Shown here: positions 16,999-25,137 of the stretch, in pieces | Position numbering within the stretch: position 1 is the first letter of the stretch | How the letters are laid out: each line of letters opens with the position of its first letter | DNA from: Lewinella sp. IMCC34191 | GTDB taxonomy: Bacteria > Bacteroidota > Bacteroidia > Chitinophagales > Saprospiraceae | Direction of reading: 5' to 3' | NCBI RefSeq assembly: GCF_003390935.1 | Contig: NZ_QNQZ01000016.1 | Location: forward strand, 1-64,000 | DNA: 64,000 nucleotides | Program-made: the position numbers and the translations under genes | The notes under the pieces: generated by a model | What the model was told of the DNA's origin: nothing | The model's input: only the letters and a program-made list of their open reading frames with translations | The model's database searches: none

Positions 16999-17628
16999 AT
17001 GCCCCGCTACGCCATCACCGACATCCACGGCTGCTCCTTCACCTTCCACCGGCTGCTGGAGCGAATCGGCTTCAGTCGGACGGACGAGCTCTACCTGCTG
17101 GGCGATTACATCGACCGGGGGCCGGACAGCCAGGGGGTGCTGCAGCACATCTGGAAATTACAGGGCGAGGGTTACCAGGTCCACTGCCTGCGCGGGAATC
17201 ACGAGCAGATGCTGATCGATGCGATCGGTCAGGGGCGGTCGGCCTGGGACTATATGCCGGACCACCAGGAGCGGCAACAAACCCTGCTGTGGATGAGCAA
17301 CCTACCCTACTACCTGGAGATACCGGGCTACGTACTGGTGCACGCCGGACTGAATTTCGGGTTACGCGATCCGCTATCGGACCGGCAGGCCATGTTGTGG
17401 AGCCGCGACTGGGAAGCGGACGTCGACCGCGACTGGCTGGGCGATCGCGTCTTGGTCTATGGACATACCCCCCGCGCCGTCACCGAGGTGCTGGAAGAAA
17501 TACGCGACATGCGCAACCGCCAACTCGTGTGCCTCGACGCCGGCTGTGCCATGCCCTACGATGGGATGGGTTACCTGGTGGCGCTTAACCTGGATTCGGG
17601 GGAGGCTACCTACCTGCGGAAGGAGTGA
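16999..17628 (+). CDS. Metallophosphatase of the Ser/Thr phosphatase (PrpA/ApaH-like) type
   Basis: The 209-residue protein has the full dimetal motif set: TDIHG (D8, H10), GDYIDRGPDS (about 35-44), RGNHEQML (about 75-82), then HAGLN and GHTP. This places it in the group of bacterial Ser/Thr or symmetrical dinucleotide phosphatases. Length suits the PrpA type. Substrate, protein or small molecule, is not decided by the sequence. It stands alone between repeat-bearing spacers. Confidence 0.88.
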   Translation: MPRYAITDIHGCSFTFHRLLERIGFSRTDELYLLGDYIDRGPDSQGVLQHIWKLQGEGYQVHCLRGNHEQMLIDAIGQGRSAWDYMPDHQERQQTLLWMSNLPYYLEIPGYVLVHAGLNFGLRDPLSDRQAMLWSRDWEADVDRDWLGDRVLVYGHTPRAVTEVLEEIRDMRNRQLVCLDAGCAMPYDGMGYLVALNLDSGEATYLRKE

Positions 17629-17797
17629 ATTGTTGAATTGTTGACGGACTGAATAACGCGCGGCTCCGGCGTACCGTAGGCGGGATAGGCCTTACTGCCT
17701 TAGCCAAGGCCGCGAACAAATCGGCGAAGCCGACCAGTACCTGCGGGCGGTAAAACGGGCCATTCACTAATCCACTAACTCACCAATTCACTCCTTC
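17629..17797. repeat. Convergent spacer with post-stop repeats on both sides
   Basis: After the phosphatase stop, GAATTGTTGAATTGTTGA is repeated in the plus sense. After the cystathionine beta-synthase stop, GAATTGGTGAGTTAGTGGATTAG runs in the minus sense in a broken form (17762-17797). A hairpin GGCCTT/AAGGCC lies at 17688-17711. No gene is seen. Confidence 0.5.
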
Positions 17798-19156
17798 TTA
17801 AATCGCCTGCAGGATATCATACTGCGCGATCAAATGCTTCCGCCCGCTCCGGTCGGTGGCGACCACGGCGGGGTTTTCCTTGGTGATGTGACGACCGAGC
17901 TCGGAGAGGGTGAGGTCGGTGCCCACTTCCGGGAAAGGGGGCTTCATGATATCGCGGACGGGCCGCTCGGCGTGATCCATCGGGTTCTGGAGGAGGAAGT
18001 TGAGGACGTCCGTTTCCGTGATCGAGCCGACGACTTCTTCGCCGTCCATGACGGGCATCTGGCTGTACTCGTTTTCTTTCATGGACTTAAGCGTCGCCCG
18101 GACGCTTTCGTCGCGGGAAACGCCGGTGAAGCTGGCCTCCTTTTTATTGCCGATGAGGTCGCGCACCTTCAGTTCCGTTTCGAGGAAGCCGCGGTCGCGC
18201 ATCCAGTCGTCGTTGTAGATCTTGCCGATATAGCGGCTACCGTGGTCGTGGATGACGACGACCACCAGATCGTCCGGCTTCAGTTTGTCCTTGAGTTGGA
18301 GGAGTCCGGCTACCGCGCTGCCGGCGGAGTAGCCCAGCAGTAGGCCTTCCTCGCGGGCCAGGCGACGGGCCATGACGGCACCGTCTTTGTCGCTAACCTT
18401 CTCGAAAAGGTCGATGATCTTGAAGTCGACGTTCTTGGGGAGGATGTCCTCACCGATGCCCTCGGTGATGTAGGGGTAGATTTCTTTCTCGTCGAATTCA
18501 CCGGTTTCGTGGTACTTCTTGAAGACGGAGCCGTAGGTATCCACGCCCCAGACTTTCACCTCCGGGTTCTGTTCCTTCAGGTATTTACCGACACCGCTGA
18601 TGGTGCCGCCGGTACCGACGCCTACGACCACGTGGGTGACCCGACCGTCGGTCTGCTTCCAGATCTCGGGACCGGTGCTTTCGTAGTGCGCCTTGCGGTT
18701 GCTGAGGTTATCGTACTGGTTGAACCAGAAGCTGTTGGGAATCTCCTTGCTGAGGCGCTCGGCCACGGAGTAGTAGCTGCGGGGATCTTCGGCGCTGACG
18801 TTGGTGGGGCAGACGATCACTTCGGCCCCCATGGCGCGGAGGATGTCGAGCTTCTCTTTACTCTGCTTGTCGCTGGTGGTAAAGATGCAGCGGTAGCCCT
18901 TGACGCAACCGGCCAGGGCCAGGCCCATACCGGTGTTACCGGAAGTACATTCGATGATGGTACCACCGGGTTTGAGGCGACCGTCGGCCTCCGCATCCTC
19001 CACCATCTTGAGGGCCATGCGGTCCTTGATCGAGTGGCCGGGGTTGAAGGTTTCGACCTTCATCAGCACCCGGCACGGTAGTCCCTTCACGACCTTATGC
19101 AGCTCGACGAGGGGGGTGTTGCCGATGGTTTGGAGGATGTTATCTTTTACGTCCAT
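17798..19156 (-). CDS. cbs: Cystathionine beta-synthase with C-terminal CBS domains
   Basis: The 452-residue protein has the PLP fold of the cysteine synthase family: TIGNTPLVEL, K44 in HSIKDRMALK as PLP lysine, TSGNTGMG and VGVGTGGTISGVGKYLK. Two CBS domains fill about 335-452. The length and the CBS pair match the eukaryote-like cystathionine beta-synthase more than CysK. It would condense serine and homocysteine, or act in H2S production. There is no N-terminal haem domain. No cystathionine lyase is adjacent. Confidence 0.88.
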   Translation of the reverse strand: MDVKDNILQTIGNTPLVELHKVVKGLPCRVLMKVETFNPGHSIKDRMALKMVEDAEADGRLKPGGTIIECTSGNTGMGLALAGCVKGYRCIFTTSDKQSKEKLDILRAMGAEVIVCPTNVSAEDPRSYYSVAERLSKEIPNSFWFNQYDNLSNRKAHYESTGPEIWKQTDGRVTHVVVGVGTGGTISGVGKYLKEQNPEVKVWGVDTYGSVFKKYHETGEFDEKEIYPYITEGIGEDILPKNVDFKIIDLFEKVSDKDGAVMARRLAREEGLLLGYSAGSAVAGLLQLKDKLKPDDLVVVVIHDHGSRYIGKIYNDDWMRDRGFLETELKVRDLIGNKKEASFTGVSRDESVRATLKSMKENEYSQMPVMDGEEVVGSITETDVLNFLLQNPMDHAERPVRDIMKPPFPEVGTDLTLSELGRHITKENPAVVATDRSGRKHLIAQYDILQAI

Positions 19157-19180
19157 GTTTGCTTTCTACTATTCGGCCGG

Positions 19181-20755
19181 TTATTCCCGTCCGTTGATTT
19201 CTACGATCTCAACATCGAGACCGGTGTCGCGGATGAAGGTGCGCGCCAGGTAATTTGCTTCGCCCTCGTCGGTGGTGGGCGTATCAATGTAAAGGAAGTA
19301 CCCCGTACCGTCGGTTTCCACGCACTCGCCCACCGCAACCGTAACCGCCGATCCGTACAGGCGGTTGAGTTCGAGGGCCCACTCGCGGGCGGCTTCGAAG
19401 GAGGTGTACCTGCCGAAGAGCAGCACGAATACGGACTGCTCCAGCTGACTCAGCGGCATACAGTCGTAGTCGAGTATCGCTTCGCCGTCGGCGGTCAGGC
19501 GGTAGCGCCGTAGGCTGACGAGGTCCTCGATGCGGTCGGCCGTGACCAATGATTCTTCGGGGATATTGCGGTCGGCGGATTCTTCGGGGTCCGGGTCGAT
19601 GGTGCGGTGGTACTCCCCTACTTCGGGTTCGTAGGCGGGAGCGGGATTGCTTTCCGACTCCAGGTCGTCGAGATCCGGGGCGGCGTACTTTCCGCCCGCC
19701 GTAGCCAGTGGCGTGTAGCTGGCCTGTCGGTAAAGGCCGTAGCCCAGCATCAGCAGTGATGGGATGCCCAGGATAAATATCCACCACCCCAATTTATAGT
19801 ATCCGGGCCGGCTGCGTAGGGCGCTGGGAAACAGTTTCCGGTATATACGGCGGGTACGTGCGCGCAGCAGGGTTCCCCGGCGGCGGGGCTCCTCGTAGAA
19901 TTTCGGCCGTCCCGGTTTGGGGGGCAGCAAAACGATATCGGGCGTTTCCAGTGCCAGCGGATCGGTCACCTCCGGGGGCAAAGTGTCGGGATCCGCCGGT
20001 TTGGATTCCTCGGCCCGGGCCAGCCAGCTCGGCAGCCGGATGCGGTGCCCGCGAAACTGGTCCACCTGGCTCGGACTGATGACGTTCTTCACCACCTTAT
20101 TGTCCTCGACCGCCAGCATCCCGAAGCCGTATTTAACGCACTGCCGTTCGAGTTCGCGAAATTTGCGGCGCGTGCGCCAGGTGTCGGGCTGAAAGATGGC
20201 CACGTCGTAGGCTACCCACTGGGCGTCGGCAAAAAAGTGCTTGAACTGATCGACGGCGTAGATGTAGCGGTAGGTCCGGAGTCGCCGCAGCAGAGCGGCC
20301 ACCGTAGCTCCGATGGCCAGAAAAAGAAGCACCAGTACGGCGTAGACCGCCGGGGAGCCGAAGAGCCGCCAAAGGTTAAATCTTCCTTCCTGCGCTCCGC
20401 CGCCCAAAAATCCGCTCAGCGGGGGGAGCCCCGCCCAAATTAGCAGCGCGGCGATGAACAGGGTGAGCACCAGCGCGTGCCAGCCCATACGCCAGTAGTT
20501 GGTCTGGTAAAGGATTTCCTCCTGCCGGTCTACGCTCGTGGCTTCCACGGTGGCCGTGAAGTAGGTTCGGTCGGGTTTACGGTAGGCCAGCCGGGCGTCG
20601 ATCAGCACGCCCTGGTAGTAGTGGGGCTTGTCCACCACACGGGTCCCGCTGCCGCCGTAGCGCGGGCGAAGCTTGTAGTGAAACCGCAGAAAATTGATGG
20701 CCAGGCCGCGGATCTGCTGTTCGGTATAGGGCATCTGCTGGTAAAAGTCGGACAT
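19181..20755 (-). CDS. Multi-pass membrane protein with SPOR-like C-terminal domain, unknown function
   Basis: I do not recognise this 524-residue protein. From its ATG at 20755 it has a soluble N-terminal part, two membrane helices (about 94-110 and 137-156), a long charged middle region, one more helix (about 320-340) and an acidic linker. A C-terminal stretch (FVLLFGRYTSFEAAREWALEL, then YFLYIDT) has the look of a SPOR domain. The frame stays open to 21619 but that part is antisense to folP. The loop between the first two helices contains LGGGAQE, encoded by the dispersed element. Confidence 0.75.
   Translation of the reverse strand: MSDFYQQMPYTEQQIRGLAINFLRFHYKLRPRYGGSGTRVVDKPHYYQGVLIDARLAYRKPDRTYFTATVEATSVDRQEEILYQTNYWRMGWHALVLTLFIAALLIWAGLPPLSGFLGGGAQEGRFNLWRLFGSPAVYAVLVLLFLAIGATVAALLRRLRTYRYIYAVDQFKHFFADAQWVAYDVAIFQPDTWRTRRKFRELERQCVKYGFGMLAVEDNKVVKNVISPSQVDQFRGHRIRLPSWLARAEESKPADPDTLPPEVTDPLALETPDIVLLPPKPGRPKFYEEPRRRGTLLRARTRRIYRKLFPSALRSRPGYYKLGWWIFILGIPSLLMLGYGLYRQASYTPLATAGGKYAAPDLDDLESESNPAPAYEPEVGEYHRTIDPDPEESADRNIPEESLVTADRIEDLVSLRRYRLTADGEAILDYDCMPLSQLEQSVFVLLFGRYTSFEAAREWALELNRLYGSAVTVAVGECVETDGTGYFLYIDTPTTDEGEANYLARTFIRDTGLDVEIVEINGRE
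20387..20410 (-). repeat. Dispersed GGCGGCGGAGCGCAGG element, copy 5, inside a gene
   Basis: On the minus strand the element reads in frame as LGGGAQE at about residues 116-123 of the 524-residue membrane protein. That is the loop between its first two membrane helices. Confidence 0.75.
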
Positions 20756-20788
20756 TATGTGGTAATTCGCGCTTAACTTACCATCACC

Positions 20789-21655
20789 TTGCGCTTCGAA
20801 CCTTTTTCTCTCAACTGCAACGGCCACCTGCTCATCGCCGAGCGGCCGCTCGTCATGGGCATTCTCAATGCTACTCCCGACAGCTTCCACGAGGAAAGCC
20901 GGACCGAGGCAAATGCGGCCGGCGAGCAAGCCGCCGAAATGGAAGAGTGCGGAGCGACGATCATCGATATCGGGGGCATGTCCTCCCGCCCCGGGGCCGA
21001 ACTGATCGAGGCCCAGGAAGAGATGGACCGCGTGCTGCCCGTTATTGAAGCGGTACGCGGCGCCGCGCCGAAGATGGTCATTAGTTGCGACACCATCTAC
21101 GCCGCCACCGCGCGGGCCGCCGTCGACGCCGGAGCGGGCATGATCAACGACATCGGGGCGGGCCGCTTCGACGAGGACCTGCTGCCCACCGTCGCCGAAC
21201 TGAACGTGCCTTACGTCCTCATGCACCTGCCCGAGGGGGCCACGCCGGCCACCATGCAGCAGCATACCAAGAGTTACGGCGACAAAGTAGTGACCCACGT
21301 CTGGGACTTCCTGGCCGAACACCTCGTCACCCTGCGGCACATGGGCCTCAAGGACGTCATCGTCGACCCGGGCTTCGGCTTCGGGAAGTCGCAAAAGCAG
21401 AACTACGAGCTGCTGAAAAATCTGCATACGTTCCGCCACCTCGGCGCCCCGGTGCTTACGGGCATCAGCCGCAAGGGCATGATATACAAGCCGCTGAAGT
21501 CCCGGCCGGCGGACGTACTGCCCGCCACCACCGCCCTGCACCTCTACGCGCTGCAACAGGGCTCGGCCATCCTGCGGGTACACGATGTACGCGAAGCGGT
21601 GCAGACGGTTAAGCTGCATCGCTTGCTGGAGGAGGCACGGTTGGTTGGAGAGTAG
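20789..21655 (+). CDS. folP: Dihydropteroate synthase
   Basis: The 288-residue enzyme of folate synthesis joins p-aminobenzoate to dihydropterin pyrophosphate. Motifs are MGILNATPDSF (about 23-33), IIDIGGMSSRPGA, ISCDT, DPGFGFGKS and TGISRKGMI. The start is a TTG at 20789: the preceding in-frame stop leaves no ATG, and the sequence before MGILN is typical of the family. After PDSF the usual DGG is HEES, an unusual change in the pterin/phosphate loop. It is divergent from the membrane protein starting at 20755 with a 33-bp gap. Confidence 0.93.
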   Translation: MRFEPFSLNCNGHLLIAERPLVMGILNATPDSFHEESRTEANAAGEQAAEMEECGATIIDIGGMSSRPGAELIEAQEEMDRVLPVIEAVRGAAPKMVISCDTIYAATARAAVDAGAGMINDIGAGRFDEDLLPTVAELNVPYVLMHLPEGATPATMQQHTKSYGDKVVTHVWDFLAEHLVTLRHMGLKDVIVDPGFGFGKSQKQNYELLKNLHTFRHLGAPVLTGISRKGMIYKPLKSRPADVLPATTALHLYALQQGSAILRVHDVREAVQTVKLHRLLEEARLVGE

Positions 21656-21687
21656 GTTGTTCTTTAGTCATCTAGCCCGTCAGGCTC

Positions 21688-21720
21688 TTTGGGCGGCGGG
21701 GCGCAGGATAGAAGCCTTTT
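21688..21720 (+). repeat. Dispersed GGCGGCGGAGCGCAGG element, copy 6 (one-base variant)
   Basis: TTTGGGCGGCGGGGCGCAGG is followed by ATAGAAGCC and TTTT. It is intergenic between folP and the DUF4230-like gene. Confidence 0.7.
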
Positions 21721-21834
21721 TAATGACAGGTTGCTTTCGCGGAACGAGCAGCATTACCAGATGCGGCCGCGGGATGCCTGCCAACTTTGGTATGCCTGTC
21801 CTGTTTGCATCATTTGCATCGTAATAACTCCTCC

Positions 21835-23013
21835 ATGGCCCGCAATCCGGAAACCAAACCCGTCGGTACCGCCCAGATTTTGATCGTGGTGGCGATCCTC
21901 GGTATCCTGGGGGTGCTGGGTTACCGCGCGCTGCGGAATACGCCGGGCAGCTTCCTGGCCGGGCCGGCGGAGTACGAACTGCAGTACCGTCCGGCGGATT
22001 TCGATCTGGACATCGATACCGAAACGGCCCTGGCTATCCTGCAGAACCCGCGTCGGTATCGCCGGGAGTTTGATGATCTCGTCTACGATATCAATACCGA
22101 CATCCTGCGCCACGTCGGCAACCGAATGGGGATCAACGACAGCCTGCAGCAGGAGGTCATGGCCGAATACGACCGGCAGCACCCCCAACTCGCCGACCTG
22201 TACTTCAATGACTTCATGCGCCTGCGCGACACCAGCGCCGCGCTCTACGAGACCTGGTACGATGAGGGCGGGCAGAAAGTAACGGAAATCTTCGAGGAGG
22301 TAGCCAGCAACTACACCTGCTTCATGCTGAACAAGGTGCTGGCCGCCGTCATCCGTACCCGCAACGGCAACATTCTGGCCCGCGGCGCGGACGTCCAGAA
22401 TCCCTGCTCCATCGCGATGGGCGAAGCGCTTCGTCCGCTGGTCGGCCGCATGCGGGAACGGGCCGCCATTGAGGATTTCAGCCGTAGCAAGGGACTCTTC
22501 CAGGAAAAGGTGGAAAACGTGATCGGCGAACTGGCCACCATCGAGATCCGGGACAAGAAGGGCATCAATAAGAACATGCAGACCACCATCTGGGGCGTGA
22601 ACGTCAGCTCGACCGACGTGGAGATCACCGCGCTGTCCATCCTCAAGGTCGGATTCCGCCTCAATGAGTATTTTGACCTGCAACTCGACGAGCAAAACAA
22701 AACGGTCAACATCACCCTGCCCGAGCCGGAGATCCTCAGCCACGAGGTCCTTCCCAAAATCGAAAAGCTAGACATCGGCTGGCTACGCGAAGTCGAAGGC
22801 GTAAACATCAACGAAGGCGTCAACTCCCTCCGCGAAAGCTTCCGCCAGGATGCGCTCGAAAGCAACGTGATGGACCGCGCCAAGACCCAGGCCACCTCCC
22901 TCATGGATACCATGTTCGGCCCGATCGTCAGCAGCATTGGCGACGATTACAGCCTGGTCGTCAGTTTTCGGGGCGCACCCGTCCGCACCACCCAGGGCGA
23001 ACTGGGCAAGTAA
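21835..23013 (+). CDS. DUF4230-like membrane-anchored protein
   Basis: The 392-residue protein starts at the ATG at 21835 with a short positive leader and one membrane helix (about 13-30). The rest is outside the cytoplasm. The C-terminal half (NMQTTIWGVNVSSTDVEI, KVGFRLNEYFDLQLDE, then ITLPEPEILSHEV) fits the DUF4230 family, whose job is not known. The N-terminal half is alpha-helical and acidic and not recognised. It is followed by tRNA-Arg in the same direction. Confidence 0.65.
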   Translation: MARNPETKPVGTAQILIVVAILGILGVLGYRALRNTPGSFLAGPAEYELQYRPADFDLDIDTETALAILQNPRRYRREFDDLVYDINTDILRHVGNRMGINDSLQQEVMAEYDRQHPQLADLYFNDFMRLRDTSAALYETWYDEGGQKVTEIFEEVASNYTCFMLNKVLAAVIRTRNGNILARGADVQNPCSIAMGEALRPLVGRMRERAAIEDFSRSKGLFQEKVENVIGELATIEIRDKKGINKNMQTTIWGVNVSSTDVEITALSILKVGFRLNEYFDLQLDEQNKTVNITLPEPEILSHEVLPKIEKLDIGWLREVEGVNINEGVNSLRESFRQDALESNVMDRAKTQATSLMDTMFGPIVSSIGDDYSLVVSFRGAPVRTTQGELGK

Positions 23014-23046
23014 TCCCGCATCTCCCGGTCGAAGCCCGTCACTTTC

Positions 23047-23077
23047 TTTGTGAAGTACGCCGGGAACCGTAGTTTTG
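23047..23077 (+). promoter_or_regulatory. Bacteroidota promoter of tRNA-Arg
   Basis: TTTG (23047-23050), 19 nt, then TAGTTTTG (23070-23077), a full match to the TTTG-N19-TAnnTTTG consensus. The mature tRNA begins 9 nt later. Confidence 0.8.
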
Positions 23078-23086
23078 CAGCCATAA

Positions 23087-23160
23087 GCTCCGTTAGCTCA
23101 GTTGGATAGAGCAGGAATCTTCTAAATTTCAGGTCAAAGGTTCGAATCCTTTACGGGGCA
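23087..23160 (+). tRNA. tRNA-Arg (anticodon UCU)
   Basis: The acceptor arms GCTCCGT and ACGGGGC pair fully with one G-U. The D-arm has AGCTCAGTTGGATAGAGC, the anticodon stem is GGAAT/ATTTC with loop CTTCTAA giving anticodon TCT, and the T-arm has GGTTCGAATCC. The discriminator base is A and CCA is not encoded. Confidence 0.95.
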
Positions 23161-23262
23161 CTTTTTAGTACGGTAGGATTTAGTACGGTAGTACGATAGG
23201 CAGACGCTACCGTACTACCCCGCGCCCAAAGGAAGCGACTACTTACTACCTACTACAGTACT
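23161..23262 (-). repeat. GTAGTA-type degenerate repeat at the end of the phenylalanine hydroxylase gene
   Basis: Words of the type TAGTACGGTAG and GTAGTAGGTAGTAAGTAG fill the spacer after the tRNA. They run through the stop codon into the last codons of the hydroxylase (STVVGSK), so the repeat seems to have rewritten its C-terminus. Confidence 0.6.
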
Positions 23263-23997
23263 ACTCCACCGCTCCTCCAACTCATCAACAGCCGAAAACA
23301 GGCTGGCGAAGCTGTCAATCGCGAAGTAGGTCATTTGCACCTTATCGATGACGAAGTCCTGGGCCATGACCCGGTCGAGATCGAAGTCGATGACCTTGAC
23401 GTCCTCGTTTTCGAAGATGTGCTTGGTTTCCTGGGGGCTGCTGCAGATGCCGGCGCCGTAGACCTTTAGCTCGCCATTCTGCCGGATGACACCGAATTCG
23501 ATGGTGAACCAGTAGAGGCGTTGCAGCTGGGTGATCTTTTGCTCGTCCTGGGCGTACTTGACGCCGAGCGCGCCTAGCTTCTGAGCGAAGTTGGCGTAGT
23601 CTTTATTGAGGTACAGGGGTATGTGGCCGAAGATGTCGTGGAACATATCCGGCTCCTCGAGATAATCGAGTTGGTTCTCATTGCGCAGCCAGGTGCTGGA
23701 GCAGAAACGGCGACGGGAAAGCAGTGCGAAAAATTCATCTACCGGAAGGAAGCCTTTCACGACTTCGATCGACCAGCCGTGCGCCTCACGCAGTGCCCGG
23801 CTCAGATCGCTGAAGCGAGGGGGATGCTCGGGCGACAGGATCGGATAGAGATCCTGCAGGCAGCGCAGGTACTCGGTGGCGGCCACCGGCTTCAGCGCCT
23901 TCATCTGCCGCTGCGCCAAGAGGCGCCAGATGCGGTAGTCCGTGGCGGTGTAAGCATCGTACTTTTGAACGGGGGCGGCGGAAAGGGCGGGAGACAT
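23239..23997 (-). CDS. phhA: Phenylalanine 4-monooxygenase
   Basis: The 252-residue enzyme is an aromatic amino acid hydroxylase catalytic domain without a regulatory ACT domain. The iron ligands are visible as H120 and H125 in MFHDIFGHIP and E167 in YWFTIEFG. It turns phenylalanine into tyrosine using oxygen and tetrahydropterin. No pterin dehydratase is adjacent, though folP is 2 kb away. The last six to eight residues are encoded by a GTAGTA-type repeat and are unlikely to matter for activity. Confidence 0.94.
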   Translation of the reverse strand: MSPALSAAPVQKYDAYTATDYRIWRLLAQRQMKALKPVAATEYLRCLQDLYPILSPEHPPRFSDLSRALREAHGWSIEVVKGFLPVDEFFALLSRRRFCSSTWLRNENQLDYLEEPDMFHDIFGHIPLYLNKDYANFAQKLGALGVKYAQDEQKITQLQRLYWFTIEFGVIRQNGELKVYGAGICSSPQETKHIFENEDVKVIDFDLDRVMAQDFVIDKVQMTYFAIDSFASLFSAVDELEERWSSTVVGSK

Positions 23998-24253
23998 GAT
24001 CGATGTTTTTTGCTATGACAACTATTGTTATTGCAACTGTGAAGTTATGGATTTTGTTGGATGCCGCGCAAGCCCATACTGGCCAAAGGACGAAATAGTT
24101 ATTCGCGACCGTCTACAGAATTCCAGCATTGCGCGGACTTGTTAGCCAATCGGGAGGCTCTTCGGTAAACCTGACAATTCTATGGCGCCGTACCCGCAAA
24201 AACGCCAACTACGAACATGCTGATATTGTCTTCATGGCAGATTCCGTCCGAAC

Positions 24254-25135
24254 ATGTTGCTCAAGAAGAAAAGGCTGTACACCATACTTGCCTTGCTGGT
24301 ATTCGCGACTTACGCGATCTACCGGCTGGAGCCTTACGTCCGCATCCAAATGGACGATGAAACACTGAGCGCGGTCATGACGCGGGCGCACCTGGACATC
24401 GCCGAGATTGGCTACACGGAGGGTACGACGCGCCGGTTGCGGTACCTCCAGATCGGCCAGGACAGTACGAAACCGCTATTGGTGTTCATTCACGGCGCGC
24501 CCTCTTCCAGCGCTTGGTGGCTGAGCATCCTCCGCGATAGTTCCCTACGCTCGGACGCTAACCTGCTGGCTATCGACCGGCCCGGCTACGGGGGCAGCGG
24601 GCTGGGTGAACCGATGACCTCGGTGGAGGAGCAGGCGGAAAACGTCGCTTCGGTCATTCGCCTGCGGAAATTTCCGGGCCAGAAGGTCATCCTTCACGGG
24701 AGCAGCTACGGCGGGACGGTGAGTGCCCGCATCGCCATGGATTACCCCGACCTGGTGGATGGACTCCTTCTGCAGTCGGCGAGCATGGCTCCTTCGCAGG
24801 AATACACCTACTGGATTACCAATCCCAGCTCCCTGTGGGCCCTCTCCTGGTTACTGCCTAGTGGACTCAACAGCGCCAATCATGAGAAGCTGGCCCACGA
24901 GGCGGAACTGGAGGATATGTCCGATGAGTGGTACCACATCAACGCGGCCACGGTTATTTTGCACGGCACGGATGATTGGCTTATCTACCCCCGCAACGCG
25001 TATTATGCCTGCGACAAGCTCGTCAACGCGCCGATCCTGGTTCACCATATGGTGCCGAACAAGCAGCACGATCTGCTCTACACTGCTCCAAAATTACTCA
25101 AGCACTACCTCCATTTTTTGATCGACCGGGTTTAG
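24254..25135 (+). CDS. Membrane-anchored alpha/beta hydrolase
   Basis: The 293-residue protein has an N-terminal membrane anchor (about 8-22) and an alpha/beta hydrolase fold. The oxyanion region is FIHGAPSSSAWW, the nucleophile elbow GSSYGGT, the acid DDWLIYP and the likely catalytic His in NKQHDLL. It would hydrolyse an ester, amide or epoxide at the outer face of the cytoplasmic membrane. Substrate unknown. The 256-bp spacer before it shows nothing certain. Confidence 0.82.
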   Translation: MLLKKKRLYTILALLVFATYAIYRLEPYVRIQMDDETLSAVMTRAHLDIAEIGYTEGTTRRLRYLQIGQDSTKPLLVFIHGAPSSSAWWLSILRDSSLRSDANLLAIDRPGYGGSGLGEPMTSVEEQAENVASVIRLRKFPGQKVILHGSSYGGTVSARIAMDYPDLVDGLLLQSASMAPSQEYTYWITNPSSLWALSWLLPSGLNSANHEKLAHEAELEDMSDEWYHINAATVILHGTDDWLIYPRNAYYACDKLVNAPILVHHMVPNKQHDLLYTAPKLLKHYLHFLIDRV

Positions 25136-25137
25136 GG

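Noticed and set aside
16829..17215. Plus-strand ORF of 128 codons before and inside the metallophosphatase gene
   Set aside because: It overlaps the start of the phosphatase in another frame and has no family features.
20756..21619. N-terminal extension of the 524-residue membrane protein to 812 residues on the minus strand
   Set aside because: It is antisense to the intact folP gene. The added sequence looks like shadow coding, and a good ATG lies at 20755.
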